Shown piece by piece: positions 26,892 to 35,976 of a stretch of 64,000 bases of DNA; positions within the stretch are counted from its first letter, which is position 1, and the number at the start of each line of letters is the position of its first letter. Made by a program: the position numbers and the translations under genes. Source of the stretch: Paraburkholderia acidisoli (lineage in GTDB: Bacteria > Pseudomonadota > Gammaproteobacteria > Burkholderiales > Burkholderiaceae); NCBI RefSeq assembly GCF_009789675.1, contig NZ_CP046914.1:682001-746000 (forward strand), in the 5' to 3' direction. The notes below the pieces were generated by a model. It searched no databases and was not told the DNA's origin. It saw only the letters and a list, made by a program, of their open reading frames with translations.

Positions 26892-28394
26892 TCAGTGCGA
26901 ATCGTCGGCCCAGGTTTTTGCCGCGCGCACCGCACGCTGCCAGCCCGCACGGCATGCGTCCACACGCGCCGACTCCATCGCGGGCGTGAAGCGCGCACCC
27001 AGCTTCCACTGGCTCTGCAGTTCATCCACGTTTTGCCAGTAGCCGGTGGCAAGGCCCGCCAGATAGGCCGCGCCCAGGGCCGTGGTTTCGGTGATCTTCG
27101 GACGCACCGCGTCCACGCCGAGCAGATCGGCCTGGAATTGCATGAGCAGATTGTTCGCGCTCGCGCCACCGTCCACGCGCAATTCGCCCACGCTGATTCC
27201 CGAGTCGGCTTCCATGGCGGCGAGCACGTCGAGCGACTGATACGCGATCGCGTCGAGCGCCGCGCGCGCGAGATGCGCCGAGGTCGTGCCGCGCGTCACG
27301 CCGAACAAGGTGCCGCGCGCGTGCGCGTTCCAGTGCGGCGCACCGAGGCCCGCGAAGGCCGGCACGAGATAGACGCCGTCGGTATGCGGCACGCTGGCAG
27401 CCAGCGCTTCGATCTCCGAAGCGGTCTTGATGATGCCGAGACCGTCGCGCAGCCACTGCACCACCGCACCCGCGATGAAGATGCTGCCTTCGAGCGCGTA
27501 ATTGACCTCGTCGCCGATCTGCCACGCAATGGTCGTGACGAGATTGTTCTTCGACTCGATAGGCTTCGCGCCCGTGTTCATCATCAGGAAACAACCCGTG
27601 CCGTAGGTGTTCTTCACCATGCCCGAGTTCGTGCACATCTGGCCGAACAGCGCGGCCTGCTGATCGCCCGCGATGCCCGCGAGCGGAATCTTCGAGGCGA
27701 ACACCGTGGTCTTGGTCGGACCATAGACCTCCGACGACGACCGCACTTCCGGCAGCATGCTGCGCGGGATTTCGAGCGCGTCGAGCAACTCGTCGTCCCA
27801 CTCGCGCGTATGGATGTTGAACAGCATCGTACGCGACGCATTGGTCACGTCGGTGATATGCAGTTCGTGCTTCGTGAAGTTCCACACGAGCCAGCTATCC
27901 ACCGTGCCGAAGGCGAGCTTGCCCTGGCGCGCTTTCTCGCGCGCGCCCGGCACGTTGTCGAGAATCCAGCGGATTTTCGTGGCGGAGAAGTACGAGTCGA
28001 TCGGCAGGCCCGTTTTGGCGCGCACCTTTTCTTCGAGTCCGCGCGCCTTGAGCGTGTCGCAGAAGTCGGCGGTGCGGCGGTCTTGCCAGACGATCGCGTT
28101 ATAGACGGGCTGCCCCGTTTCGCGGTCCCACACGATGGTGGTTTCGCGCTGGTTCGTAATGCCGATCGCGGCGATATTGGTGCCGTTCAGGCCCGCGCGC
28201 GTGACGGCTTCGGCGGCCACGCCCGCCTGCGTCGACCAGATTTCCTGCGGATTGTGCTCGACCCAGCCCGGTTGCGGATAAATCTGCTCGAACTCTTTTT
28301 GCGCGATGGAAACGATATTGCCTTCGCGGTCGAACAGCATGGCGCGGGAACTGGTCGTGCCCTGATCGAGCGCGAGAATGTACTTTTCCTGCAT
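26892..28394 (-). CDS. glpK: Glycerol kinase
   Basis: A 500-residue FGGY kinase that phosphorylates glycerol to sn-glycerol 3-phosphate. Marks: [12 protein letters not shown] at the N-terminus, [10 protein letters not shown], the [13 protein letters not shown] loop, [13 protein letters not shown] and VDGGASANN. Full family length. GGAG lies nine bases before the ATG at 28394. 82 bp separate it from glpD upstream. Confidence 0.96.
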   Translation of the reverse strand: MQEKYILALDQGTTSSRAMLFDREGNIVSIAQKEFEQIYPQPGWVEHNPQEIWSTQAGVAAEAVTRAGLNGTNIAAIGITNQRETTIVWDRETGQPVYNAIVWQDRRTADFCDTLKARGLEEKVRAKTGLPIDSYFSATKIRWILDNVPGAREKARQGKLAFGTVDSWLVWNFTKHELHITDVTNASRTMLFNIHTREWDDELLDALEIPRSMLPEVRSSSEVYGPTKTTVFASKIPLAGIAGDQQAALFGQMCTNSGMVKNTYGTGCFLMMNTGAKPIESKNNLVTTIAWQIGDEVNYALEGSIFIAGAVVQWLRDGLGIIKTASEIEALAASVPHTDGVYLVPAFAGLGAPHWNAHARGTLFGVTRGTTSAHLARAALDAIAYQSLDVLAAMEADSGISVGELRVDGGASANNLLMQFQADLLGVDAVRPKITETTALGAAYLAGLATGYWQNVDELQSQWKLGARFTPAMESARVDACRAGWQRAVRAAKTWADDSH

Positions 28395-28476
28395 GTCTCT
28401 TATCTCCGTTGTACTCGTTGTGATTTCGCACGGCGCAGCTGGCGCCATGCTTAGGGATACGAATGAATTCGCGGAT

Positions 28477-30009
28477 TCAATGCGACGCGGCTTCGCTCAC
28501 GCAAGCCGTTGCAAACCAGCGGTCGATGGCCGCGCCGACTTCGGCGATCGTGCCGGGCTCGACGTGCAGACCGAGCTTCGAGCGGCGCCACAATACGTCT
28601 TCGGCGCGCGTGGCCCATTCGGCGTCGCGCAGGTAGCGCAACTCCGCTTCGTAGATGCCCGGAGCGACTTCTGTGCCGAGATCTGCGAGCGCCTGCGCCG
28701 GGCCGATCACTCGCTCCGCGCGTGTGCCATAAGCGCGCGCATAACGGCGCGTCAACGCGACGGGCAGCCAGGCGTGCCGCTTCGCGAATGCTTGCGCGAA
28801 CGGTTCGAAACGCGCGTTCGCGATATCGCCGCCGGGCAGCGCTTCGTGCGCCGTCCAGGTGTTCGCCTCGTGCCCGAGTGCGCCGCACAGTAAGCCGGCG
28901 GCCTCTTCCGCGAGCTTGCGGAAGGTCGTGATCTTGCCGCCGAACACCGAGAGCAACGGCGCACCGGCCGTGTTGTCCAGTTCGAGCTTGTAGTCGCGCG
29001 TGACGGCGGACGCGTTCGCCGCGCCCTCTTCCTCGAGCAGCGGACGCACGCCCGAGTAAGTCCATTGCACGTCGGCGGGCGAGATATGGCGCTTGAAATA
29101 GCGGTTGATCGATTCGCAGAGGTAACGCGTTTCGTCGCCGTCGATCGACACCTTCGCGGGGTCGCTGCGATATTCCACGTCGGTCGTGCCGATCAGCGTG
29201 AAGTCGTGTTCGTACGGAATCGCGAAGATGATGCGCTTGTCCGGGTTCTGGAAGATGTACGCGTGATCGTGTTCGAACAGACGCTTCGTCACGATATGGC
29301 TGCCCTTCACGAGCCGCACGCTATGCCGCGCCTCGCGGCCGAGCGCGCCGTGCAGCACTTCGCCCACCCACGGTCCGGCCGCGTTCGCCACGGCGCGCGC
29401 GCGCACGTCGAACGTGCTGCCGTCGGCGCGACGCAGCAGCGCCTGCCATTCGCCGTTGTTACGCTGCGCCGAAACCAGCTTCGTGCGCGTGAGGATGGTC
29501 GCGCCACGCTCCTTCGCGTCGAGCGCATTGAGCACGACGAGGCGCGCGTCGTCCACCCAACCGTCCGAATACACGAAGCCGCGACGGATCGAGTCGATCA
29601 GCGGCGCGCCCGCCGCATGACGGCGCATGTCGATGCCGCGCGAACCAGGCAGCAGCTCGCGTTTAGCCAGATGATCGTAAAGGAACAAGCCCATGCGAAT
29701 GAGCCACGCGGGCCGCAAGTTCGGCATGTGCGGCATCACGAAGCGCAACGGCCACATGATGTGCGGCGCCGCGCGCAGCAGCGTCTCGCGCTCTTGCAGC
29801 GCCTTGCGCACGAGGCCGAATTCCTTGTATTCGAGGTAACGCAGGCCGCCGTGAATCAGCTTCGTGCTTGCCGAAGACGTGTGCGACGCCAGATCGTCCT
29901 GCTCGCACAGCAGCACCGAAAGCCCGCGCCCGGCGGCGTCGCGCGCGATACCCGCGCCGTTGATGCCGCCGCCCACGACGAGCAGATCGTACCGGTTCTC
30001 TTGATTCAC
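28477..30009 (-). CDS. glpD: Aerobic glycerol-3-phosphate dehydrogenase
   Basis: A 510-residue FAD enzyme that oxidises glycerol 3-phosphate to dihydroxyacetone phosphate at the inner membrane and feeds quinone. The N-terminal FAD motif is [19 protein letters not shown], followed by [16 protein letters not shown] at 30009 was chosen because the family start lies just before the FAD motif and AGCAGG is adjacent; a TTG at 30042 is possible but lies in the operator. Regulated by GlpR through the inverted repeat upstream (inference). Confidence 0.93.
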   Translation of the reverse strand: MNQENRYDLLVVGGGINGAGIARDAAGRGLSVLLCEQDDLASHTSSASTKLIHGGLRYLEYKEFGLVRKALQERETLLRAAPHIMWPLRFVMPHMPNLRPAWLIRMGLFLYDHLAKRELLPGSRGIDMRRHAAGAPLIDSIRRGFVYSDGWVDDARLVVLNALDAKERGATILTRTKLVSAQRNNGEWQALLRRADGSTFDVRARAVANAAGPWVGEVLHGALGREARHSVRLVKGSHIVTKRLFEHDHAYIFQNPDKRIIFAIPYEHDFTLIGTTDVEYRSDPAKVSIDGDETRYLCESINRYFKRHISPADVQWTYSGVRPLLEEEGAANASAVTRDYKLELDNTAGAPLLSVFGGKITTFRKLAEEAAGLLCGALGHEANTWTAHEALPGGDIANARFEPFAQAFAKRHAWLPVALTRRYARAYGTRAERVIGPAQALADLGTEVAPGIYEAELRYLRDAEWATRAEDVLWRRSKLGLHVEPGTIAEVGAAIDRWFATACVSEAASH

Positions 30010-30040
30010 CCTGCTGGTTCCCAAAAAGAAAGCGAACGTC

Positions 30041-30074
30041 AAAATGTTCGAATTCGAAATTTATCGAACATTTT
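30041..30074. promoter_or_regulatory. Candidate GlpR operator upstream of glpD
   Basis: AAAATGTTCGA (30041-30051) and TCGAACATTTT (30064-30074) form an exact 11-bp inverted repeat. ATGTTCG/CGAACAT are the half-sites of the E. coli GlpR operator, but here the arms are 22 bp apart from ATGTTCG start to CGAACAT start, wider than in E. coli. An extra TTCGAA lies between them. Confidence 0.75.
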
Positions 30075-30262
30075 CGAAAAAGTAAAGACGACTATCGACG
30101 CGATAGCGTGGGAACTTTGGGCGCAAACGAAAATGGAGACAGATTAAATCGAAAAAAAACGAACGTCGCGCGACATTTCGTATCGGCAAAATGTCACCCG
30201 CGCCCGCACGGCGCCAGGTTTCGCAAAGGAAAAAGCGGTGGGATCAGGTGCAGAAAGGAAAC

Positions 30263-31042
30263 TCAGGCCGCGATATGGACCTGCGTGCCGGCCGCCGCCA
30301 CGGCTTCGTTCATGTCGGCCGGCAGCGGTTTGTCGGTGAAAAGCGCGTGGACCTGCTCCAGATGTCCTTGGCGCACAAGCGCCGGGCGGCCCACTTTCGA
30401 ATGATCGGCGACCAGATACACCGTGCGCGCGTGCTCGATGATGGCTTGCGCCACCCGCACTTCGCGCGTGTCGAAGTCGCGCAGCGTGCCGTCGGTTTCG
30501 ATCGCCGAGGTGCCGATGATCGCGTAATCCACCTTGAACTGGCGAATGAAGTCGATGGTGTGTTCCCCAACGATGCCCTTGTCCCACGGCCGCACGATGC
30601 CGCCGCTGATCATCACTTCGCAGTCGGGATAGCCGCTCATCAGGCTCGCGACATTGAGATTGTTGGTGACCACGCGCAAGCCGCGATGGCTGTGCAGCGC
30701 GCGCGCCACTTCCTCGGTCGTGGTGCCGAGATTGATGAAGAGCGAGGCCTGATCGGGGATGTGCTGCGCGGCGAGCGCCGCGATGCGCCGCTTCTCGTCA
30801 TGGAACATCTGTTGACGCGCGCTGTACGAGACGTTTTCCGAGCTCGTGGGCAGACTCGCGCCGCCGTGATAACGGCGCAGCAGATTCATGTCGGCGAGCC
30901 AGTTGACGTCGCGGCGGATGGTCTGCGGCGTCACGTCGAAGTGCGAGGCGAGATCGTCGACCGTGACGAAACCGTCGCGCTGCACCCATTCGAGCAACTC
31001 CTGCTGGCGCGCGTTCAGGTTCAGGCGGGGATCTCGGCTCAT
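30263..31042 (-). CDS. glpR: DeoR-family repressor GlpR
   Basis: A 259-residue DeoR regulator. The HTH is at residues ~8-60 (RQQELLEWVQRDGFVTVDDLASHFDVTPQTIRRD), followed by the sugar-phosphate sensor fold with LFINLGTTTEEVA and ADHSKVGRPA. It is expected to repress glp genes until glycerol 3-phosphate binds. It lies upstream of glpD on the same strand, 253 bp away with an operator in between. ATG at 31042 begins at the domain; its ribosome-binding site is weak. Confidence 0.92.
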   Translation of the reverse strand: MSRDPRLNLNARQQELLEWVQRDGFVTVDDLASHFDVTPQTIRRDVNWLADMNLLRRYHGGASLPTSSENVSYSARQQMFHDEKRRIAALAAQHIPDQASLFINLGTTTEEVARALHSHRGLRVVTNNLNVASLMSGYPDCEVMISGGIVRPWDKGIVGEHTIDFIRQFKVDYAIIGTSAIETDGTLRDFDTREVRVAQAIIEHARTVYLVADHSKVGRPALVRQGHLEQVHALFTDKPLPADMNEAVAAAGTQVHIAA

Positions 31043-31145
31043 GGGGCGTTCGGGCGACGAATGAAAACGGAGCCTATTGTAAGGGGTTTGGTCGCGCAAA
31101 CCGGGTCGTTGCGCATGCAACCAGCCGCGCCACCCTTCGCGCCAA

Positions 31146-31182
31146 TAAAAAAGCGCGACGGCCGTTGGAGGCCATCGCGCTC
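31146..31182 (-). terminator. Terminator after maeB
   Basis: GCGCGACGGCC pairs with GGCCATCGCGC (one G-T pair). On the minus strand the stem is followed by TTTTTTATT. Confidence 0.88.
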
Positions 31183-31204
31183 TTTAACTCAGGCGGAAAC
31201 CCGC

Positions 31205-33490
31205 TTAGTCGCGATTCGCCTGCAACACCGTCAACGCTGCCATGTTGATGATGCGTCGCACGGTCGAGCTGGACGTGAGCACGTTCACCGGCGCATTCAC
31301 GCCGAGCAGGAACGGTCCCACCGCCACGTTGCTGCCCGCACCCGTCTTGAGCAGGTTGTAGGCGATGTTGCCCGAGTCCACGTTCGGGCACACGAGCAGA
31401 TTGGCCGCGCCCTTGAGCTTCGAATGCGGCAGAATACGCTGGCGCAGCGCTTCGTCGAGCGCGACGTCGCCGTGCATCTCACCGTCGATTTCCAGATCGG
31501 GATTCTGCTCGGTCACGAGCTTGAGCACTTCGCGCATTTTCGAGCCCGACGCCGAACTGCCCGAACCGAAGTTCGAACGCGACAGCAGCGCGACCTTGGG
31601 CGCGAGATTGAGCCATTCCATCTGACGTGCGGCCGCCAGCGTGAATTCGGCGATCTGCTCGGCGCTCGGGTTATCGTTCACGTGCGTGTCGACGATCGCG
31701 ACCGTGCGCTTGTCGAGCAGCAGGATGTTCATCGCCGCGTACGTCTTCGCGTTGCGGCTCATGCCGATCGCTTCGTCGACGAAACGCAGGTGGTCGTGAT
31801 ACGCGCCCACCGTGCCACAGACCATGCCGTCCGCGTCGCCGAGACGCACCATCATCGCGCCGATCAGCGTGAGACGGCGGCGCATTTCCACGCGCGCCAT
31901 TTCCTTGGAAATGCCGTCGCGGCAACGCAGTTCCCAGTACGTCGTCCAGTATTGATGGAATCGTTCGTCGTACTCGGGATTCGTGACTTCCACGTCTTCA
32001 CCGAGCTTCAGGCGCAGGCCGAACTTCTCGATGCGGGCGAGCAGCACTTCGGGACGGCCGATCAGGATCGGACGCGCGAGTTTCTCGTCGACGATCACCT
32101 GCACCGCGCGCAGCACGCGCTCTTCCTCGCCTTCGGCGAACACGATGCGCGACTTGCCGCCGTCACGCACGAACTGCTTCGCGGCCGCGAAAATCGGCTT
32201 CATGAATGCGCCCGAGTGATACACGAACTGTTGCAACTCGTTCGTGTACGCACCGAAGTCGTCGATAGGACGCGTGGCCACGCCGTCTTCCATCGCGGCC
32301 TTCGCCACCGCCGGCGCGATACGCACGATCAGGCGCGAGTCGAACGGCTTCGGAATCAGGTACTTCGGGCCGAAGCGCAGGTCATACGCACCGTACGCCG
32401 CCGCGACCGAGTCGTTCAGTTCTTCTTCGGCCAGCTTGGCGATCGCATGCACGGCCGCGATTTCCATGTTGCGCGTGATGGTCGTCGCGCCCACGTCGAG
32501 CGCGCCGCGGAAGATGTACGGGAAGCACAGGACGTTGTTGACCTGGTTCGGGAAGTCCGAGCGGCCCGTGGCGAGCACGGCGTCCGGGCGCACTTCGAGC
32601 GCGGCTTCCGGGAAAATTTCCGGCGTGGGGTTCGCGAGCGCGAGGATCAACGGGCTGGCCGCCATCTTCGTGACCATTTCGGGCTTGAGCACGCCGCCCG
32701 CCGAAAGGCCGAGGAACACGTCGGCGCCTTCGATGACTTCGCTGAGCGAGCGCGCGGACGTGTCCTGCGCGAAGCGCTCCTTGTCCGGGTCCATCAGCGT
32801 CTTGCGGCCTTGATAGACCACGCCGTCGATGTCCGTCACCCAGATGTTCTTGAGCGGCAGGCCCAGATCGACCATCAGGTCCAGACACGCGAGCGCGGCG
32901 GCGCCGGCGCCCGAGGTCACCACCTTGACCTGCGTGATGTCCTTGCCGACCACCTTGAGGCCGTTCAGGAACGCCGCCGAAACGGTGATCGCGGTGCCGT
33001 GCTGGTCGTCGTGGAAGACCGGAATCTTCATGCGGTCGCGCAGCTTGCGCTCGACCGTGAAGCAGTCCGGCGCCTTGATGTCTTCCAGATTGATGCCGCC
33101 GAAGGTCGCTTCGAGGCTGGCGATGATGTCCACCAGCTTGTCCGGATCGCTTTCCGTGACTTCGATGTCGAACACGTCGATGCCCGCGAACTTCTTGAAC
33201 AGGACCGCCTTGCCTTCCATGACCGGCTTCGACGCGAGCGCGCCGATATTGCCGAGACCGAGCACCGCCGTACCGTTCGTGATCACGCCGACCAGATTGC
33301 CGCGTGCCGTGTAACGGAACGAATTGCGCGGATCGGCCACGATCTCCTCGCAGGCCACCGCCACGCCCGGCGTATAGGCGAGCGCGAGGTCGCGCTGGGT
33401 CACGAGCGGCTTGCTGGCCGTCACGGAAATCTTGCCCGGGGTGGGAAACTCGTGATATTCGAGGGCGGCCTGGCGATCGGTCTGGTTCAT
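31205..33490 (-). CDS. maeB: NADP-dependent malic enzyme, MaeB type
   Basis: A 761-residue two-domain protein. The malic-enzyme part (1-~430) has YTPGVAVACEEI, the metal site region FHDDQHGTAI and the nucleotide fold GAGAAALACLDL; the C-terminal ~330 residues are a phosphotransacetylase-like domain (SRIVFAEGEEERVLRA), which in MaeB proteins is regulatory. It decarboxylates malate to pyruvate with NADPH formation. ATG at 33490 has GAGGAAC directly upstream. It is divergent from a LysR gene, with a short shared promoter. Confidence 0.95.
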   Translation of the reverse strand: MNQTDRQAALEYHEFPTPGKISVTASKPLVTQRDLALAYTPGVAVACEEIVADPRNSFRYTARGNLVGVITNGTAVLGLGNIGALASKPVMEGKAVLFKKFAGIDVFDIEVTESDPDKLVDIIASLEATFGGINLEDIKAPDCFTVERKLRDRMKIPVFHDDQHGTAITVSAAFLNGLKVVGKDITQVKVVTSGAGAAALACLDLMVDLGLPLKNIWVTDIDGVVYQGRKTLMDPDKERFAQDTSARSLSEVIEGADVFLGLSAGGVLKPEMVTKMAASPLILALANPTPEIFPEAALEVRPDAVLATGRSDFPNQVNNVLCFPYIFRGALDVGATTITRNMEIAAVHAIAKLAEEELNDSVAAAYGAYDLRFGPKYLIPKPFDSRLIVRIAPAVAKAAMEDGVATRPIDDFGAYTNELQQFVYHSGAFMKPIFAAAKQFVRDGGKSRIVFAEGEEERVLRAVQVIVDEKLARPILIGRPEVLLARIEKFGLRLKLGEDVEVTNPEYDERFHQYWTTYWELRCRDGISKEMARVEMRRRLTLIGAMMVRLGDADGMVCGTVGAYHDHLRFVDEAIGMSRNAKTYAAMNILLLDKRTVAIVDTHVNDNPSAEQIAEFTLAAARQMEWLNLAPKVALLSRSNFGSGSSASGSKMREVLKLVTEQNPDLEIDGEMHGDVALDEALRQRILPHSKLKGAANLLVCPNVDSGNIAYNLLKTGAGSNVAVGPFLLGVNAPVNVLTSSSTVRRIINMAALTVLQANRD

Positions 33491-33593
33491 GTTCCTCACT
33501 CTGATGATGAGCCCGGCGCGCGTCGAAGGCGGCCGGTGCGTTGGAATGAGGGGATTCTAGAGAGCCGTCATAAGGCGGCCATTTTGCTTTAGT

Positions 33594-34595
33594 ATGGGGC
33601 CATTATCGTTTGGTTATGCCCCCGGTATCGTGTCATTCAGTTCCGAAGAAGTGACGAGGCGCCTGAATACGCGCCTGAAAATGCGTCATCTGGTGCTGCT
33701 GTTGCAGATTCGCCAGCACGGCTCGCTCACGCGCGTGGCCGAACACATGGCGACGAGCCAGCCCGCCGTCACCAACGCGCTCGCCGAGGTCGAAAGCATG
33801 TTCGGCGCGCCGCTCTTCGACCGCTCCCCGCGCGGCATGACGCCCACGGCGCTCGGCAACGTCGTGCTGGCGCGGGCGCAGGCCATGCTGCACGACCTCG
33901 ATCACCTCGCCCGCGACATCGAGGCCGTGGTGGCCGGTCACGCCACGCGGCTGCACGTGGGGGTGATTCCGTTTATTTCGGGGCGCACGCTCGCCTCGGC
34001 CATTCGTCTTACGCAATCGCGGCTGCCGCAGCGCATCACCATGACGATTCACGAAGGCACCAGTGACACACTGCTGCCACAATTGCGCGACCACACGCTC
34101 GACATCGTGATCGGGCGCGCTTCGGCGGCCGTCGACGTGGCGCAGTTACGCTTTGAAGTGCTGCACCAGCAGAAACCGCGGCTCATCGCGAGCCGCCGTC
34201 TCGCGGCCCGCCTCGCGCGCACGAAGCTGAGCTGGGAAAAGCTCGTGGAACTGGACTGGATTCTGGGCGCGCCCAATACGCCGGTACGCGAACAGATTTC
34301 CGATCTGTTCCTGCAAGCGGGCGTGGCGCCGCCCGTGCCCATCGTGGAAAGCTATACGGCACGGCTGATCGGCGAAATGATCGTGGCCAACGACAACGCC
34401 GTGTCCATCGTCCCCGCCGATATCGCCGAGGAACTCGTGCATTTCGCGGGCGTGGCGATCGTGCCGTATACGCTCGACTGGACCCTGCCGCCCGTGGCGA
34501 TGTTCACGCGCGCGGGCGTGCTGCGCGACCTGGACGCCACGTTCGGGCAATCGCTGCGCGAGCTGTATCAGGAAACGGAAAGCGCGCGCGGTTAA
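33594..34595 (+). CDS. LysR-family transcriptional regulator
   Basis: A 333-residue LysR protein. The HTH reads LKMRHLVLLLQIRQHGSLTRVAEHMATSQPAVTNALAEVESMFGAPLFDR (residues ~28-78); the effector domain follows. It resembles the pca/gbp-type branch. It is divergent from maeB, with repeated GGCCATT at 33577 and 33598 in the gap, so maeB control is possible but unproven. The start is uncertain: ATG 33594 has no ribosome-binding site and a GTG at 33630 is an option. Its stop codon lies in the first unit of the phased repeat that follows. Confidence 0.82.
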   Translation: MGPLSFGYAPGIVSFSSEEVTRRLNTRLKMRHLVLLLQIRQHGSLTRVAEHMATSQPAVTNALAEVESMFGAPLFDRSPRGMTPTALGNVVLARAQAMLHDLDHLARDIEAVVAGHATRLHVGVIPFISGRTLASAIRLTQSRLPQRITMTIHEGTSDTLLPQLRDHTLDIVIGRASAAVDVAQLRFEVLHQQKPRLIASRRLAARLARTKLSWEKLVELDWILGAPNTPVREQISDLFLQAGVAPPVPIVESYTARLIGEMIVANDNAVSIVPADIAEELVHFAGVAIVPYTLDWTLPPVAMFTRAGVLRDLDATFGQSLRELYQETESARG

Positions 34596-34728
34596 AGAGC
34601 GGTTGAAAAGCGGTTAAAGGGCGTTTAAAACGTGGTTCAAATCACGTAAAGCACGCGACTTAAATTCACTTAAAAGTCGATAAAGCTCGCTTAAATCCTG
34701 GTTAAGTCCCGCTTAAAGTCTGCTTAGG
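34590..34728. repeat. Thirteen TTAAA-type blocks phased at ~11 bp
   Basis: TTAAA or a one-base variant starts at 34592, 34603, 34614, 34625, 34636, 34646, 34660, 34670, 34680, 34691, 34702, 34713 and 34724. Nearly all steps are 10 or 11 bp (one is 14). The unit is roughly GGTTAAAGNGC and drifts along the tract. It fills the gap between the convergent LysR and DinB-like genes and starts inside the LysR stop. Helical phasing suggests curved DNA or a decayed minisatellite; no terminator stem is seen. Confidence 0.85.
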
Positions 34729-34749
34729 CCCATCCACTACAGCCCACAA

Positions 34750-35526
34750 TCATTTCAATTCGCTTTCGAGCTCTTCGAGTTCCAGCGCGTGCGTGCGGTC
34801 GTGATCGAGCAATTCGCGCACGAGTTCTTCCAGCGTCATGCGCCGCACGCCGTCCCTCACGCCGCAGCGCGCGAGTTGTTCGGGCGCGAGCTTCCTGAGC
34901 GACGCGCACATTTTCCGGCGACCTTCCGCAAAGCCCTGCGACGCCTCGGCCAGATCCTGGCGCAGGTACCCGCGCGCCTCGGCAATGGCCGTACCGTCGA
35001 CGGAGGCCAGCGCGGGCAGCGTGGCGCGGCGCACCGCGTTGAACCGCTCGGCAAAAACCGCGTCGAGATCGCGCAAATGACACGCATGTTCGAGCAACGA
35101 AAAGCCCGTGCCCTGCGGGCGGCGCGCCCATGACTTCTTCGGCACGCGCTCGACCAACGCGGCGAAACGCGCGGGCATCGCGCCGAGCGCGTCGATGACT
35201 TCGTCGAACGAGAGCGCCACCGGCCGCGCGCTGAATACCGCGCCGTAACTGAACAGCGCCCCGCTCACGCGCCCGCGCGCCTGCGCGACTTCATGACCAT
35301 GGCGGCGCATGACGTCCGCCACCAGCGCGCCGCAATACTGGCGCGCCGTGGTGTCCTGTTCGATCTCCGGAAACCTGAGCGCGATTTCCTCCGCCACGGC
35401 GGCAATGGCCGCCACGCCCACGCGCGACAGCACCGCGTATTCCGCGTAACGGCCCGGCGCCTCGATGAGCGCCTCCAGCTGAGTGGCGAGCGGCGTGGCC
35501 TTGAAGCGGTCGAAGCGGGAATGCAT
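34750..35526 (-). CDS. DinB-like family protein
   Basis: A 258-residue protein. The C-terminal half resembles the DinB four-helix metal-binding fold, with histidines in LLEHACHLRD and LLDHDRTHALEL at the expected positions. The N-terminal ~110 residues are not recognised. Function unknown; DinB-like proteins include thiol-transferases and metal-dependent enzymes. ATG at 35526 follows the longer-frame codons that lack a ribosome-binding site. Confidence 0.7.
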   Translation of the reverse strand: MHSRFDRFKATPLATQLEALIEAPGRYAEYAVLSRVGVAAIAAVAEEIALRFPEIEQDTTARQYCGALVADVMRRHGHEVAQARGRVSGALFSYGAVFSARPVALSFDEVIDALGAMPARFAALVERVPKKSWARRPQGTGFSLLEHACHLRDLDAVFAERFNAVRRATLPALASVDGTAIAEARGYLRQDLAEASQGFAEGRRKMCASLRKLAPEQLARCGVRDGVRRMTLEELVRELLDHDRTHALELEELESELK

Positions 35527-35722
35527 GGCGTCTCTCTTACGGTCGATTTTGTAACGTATCAAAATGATACGTTATTTGCGAGCCGAGAGACAAGCGCTCG
35601 CGCACGTCGCCGCAACCGGACGTTACCAGTCGTCACACTATGGAACATTTTCCTGCGAGACGCGTTGCTACACTGCCTGAAGACCGTTTCCGGCTATTCA
35701 TGTCTTCAAAGGAGTATCGACG

Positions 35723-35902
35723 ATGAGATATACCGTTCTGGCGCTGGCCGCCGTGCTCGTCACGAGTTTGTCGGGCTGTTTCTTCCCGCCGCCGCACGAT
35801 CACGGCGGTTACGACCATGGCGGCGGCTACGACCATCGCGATGAAGGTCGCGGCCCGGATGGCGGCGGTCCTGGCGGCCCGCCGCCGCCCCCGCGTTACT
35901 GA
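35723..35902 (+). CDS. Tiny Gly/His/Pro-rich lipoprotein
   Basis: A 59-residue lipoprotein precursor. AAAGGAG precedes the ATG by 8 bases. The signal MRYTVLALAAVLVTS leads to the lipobox LSGC (Cys19). The mature part has two HGGYDH-like repeats, then Gly-rich and PPPPP segments ending in RY. No domain is recognised; the His/Asp clusters could bind metal (speculation). It is monocistronic and ends before a strong shared terminator. Confidence 0.75.
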   Translation: MRYTVLALAAVLVTSLSGCFFPPPHDHGGYDHGGGYDHRDEGRGPDGGGPGGPPPPPRY

Positions 35903-35947
35903 TACGCGAAGCGGCTAACGCTGAGTTTCGCTTATTGACTCAGCCAC

Positions 35948-35976
35948 TAACGGCCCGGTACATCACCGGGCCGTTA
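35948..35976. terminator. Bidirectional terminator overlapping the efflux gene stop
   Basis: TAACGGCCCGGT (35948-35959) and ACCGGGCCGTTA (35965-35976) form a 12-bp perfect stem. It follows the small lipoprotein on the plus strand; on the minus strand it contains the last codons and stop of the outer-membrane factor. T-runs are short. Confidence 0.75.

Noticed and set aside
26895..28454. 519-codon open frame opposite glpK
   Set aside because: Antisense shadow of glycerol kinase.
30191..33592. 1133-codon open frame on the plus strand opposite glpR and maeB
   Set aside because: It is the antisense of strongly supported genes, His/Arg/Glu-rich with no domain, and reflects high GC codon bias.
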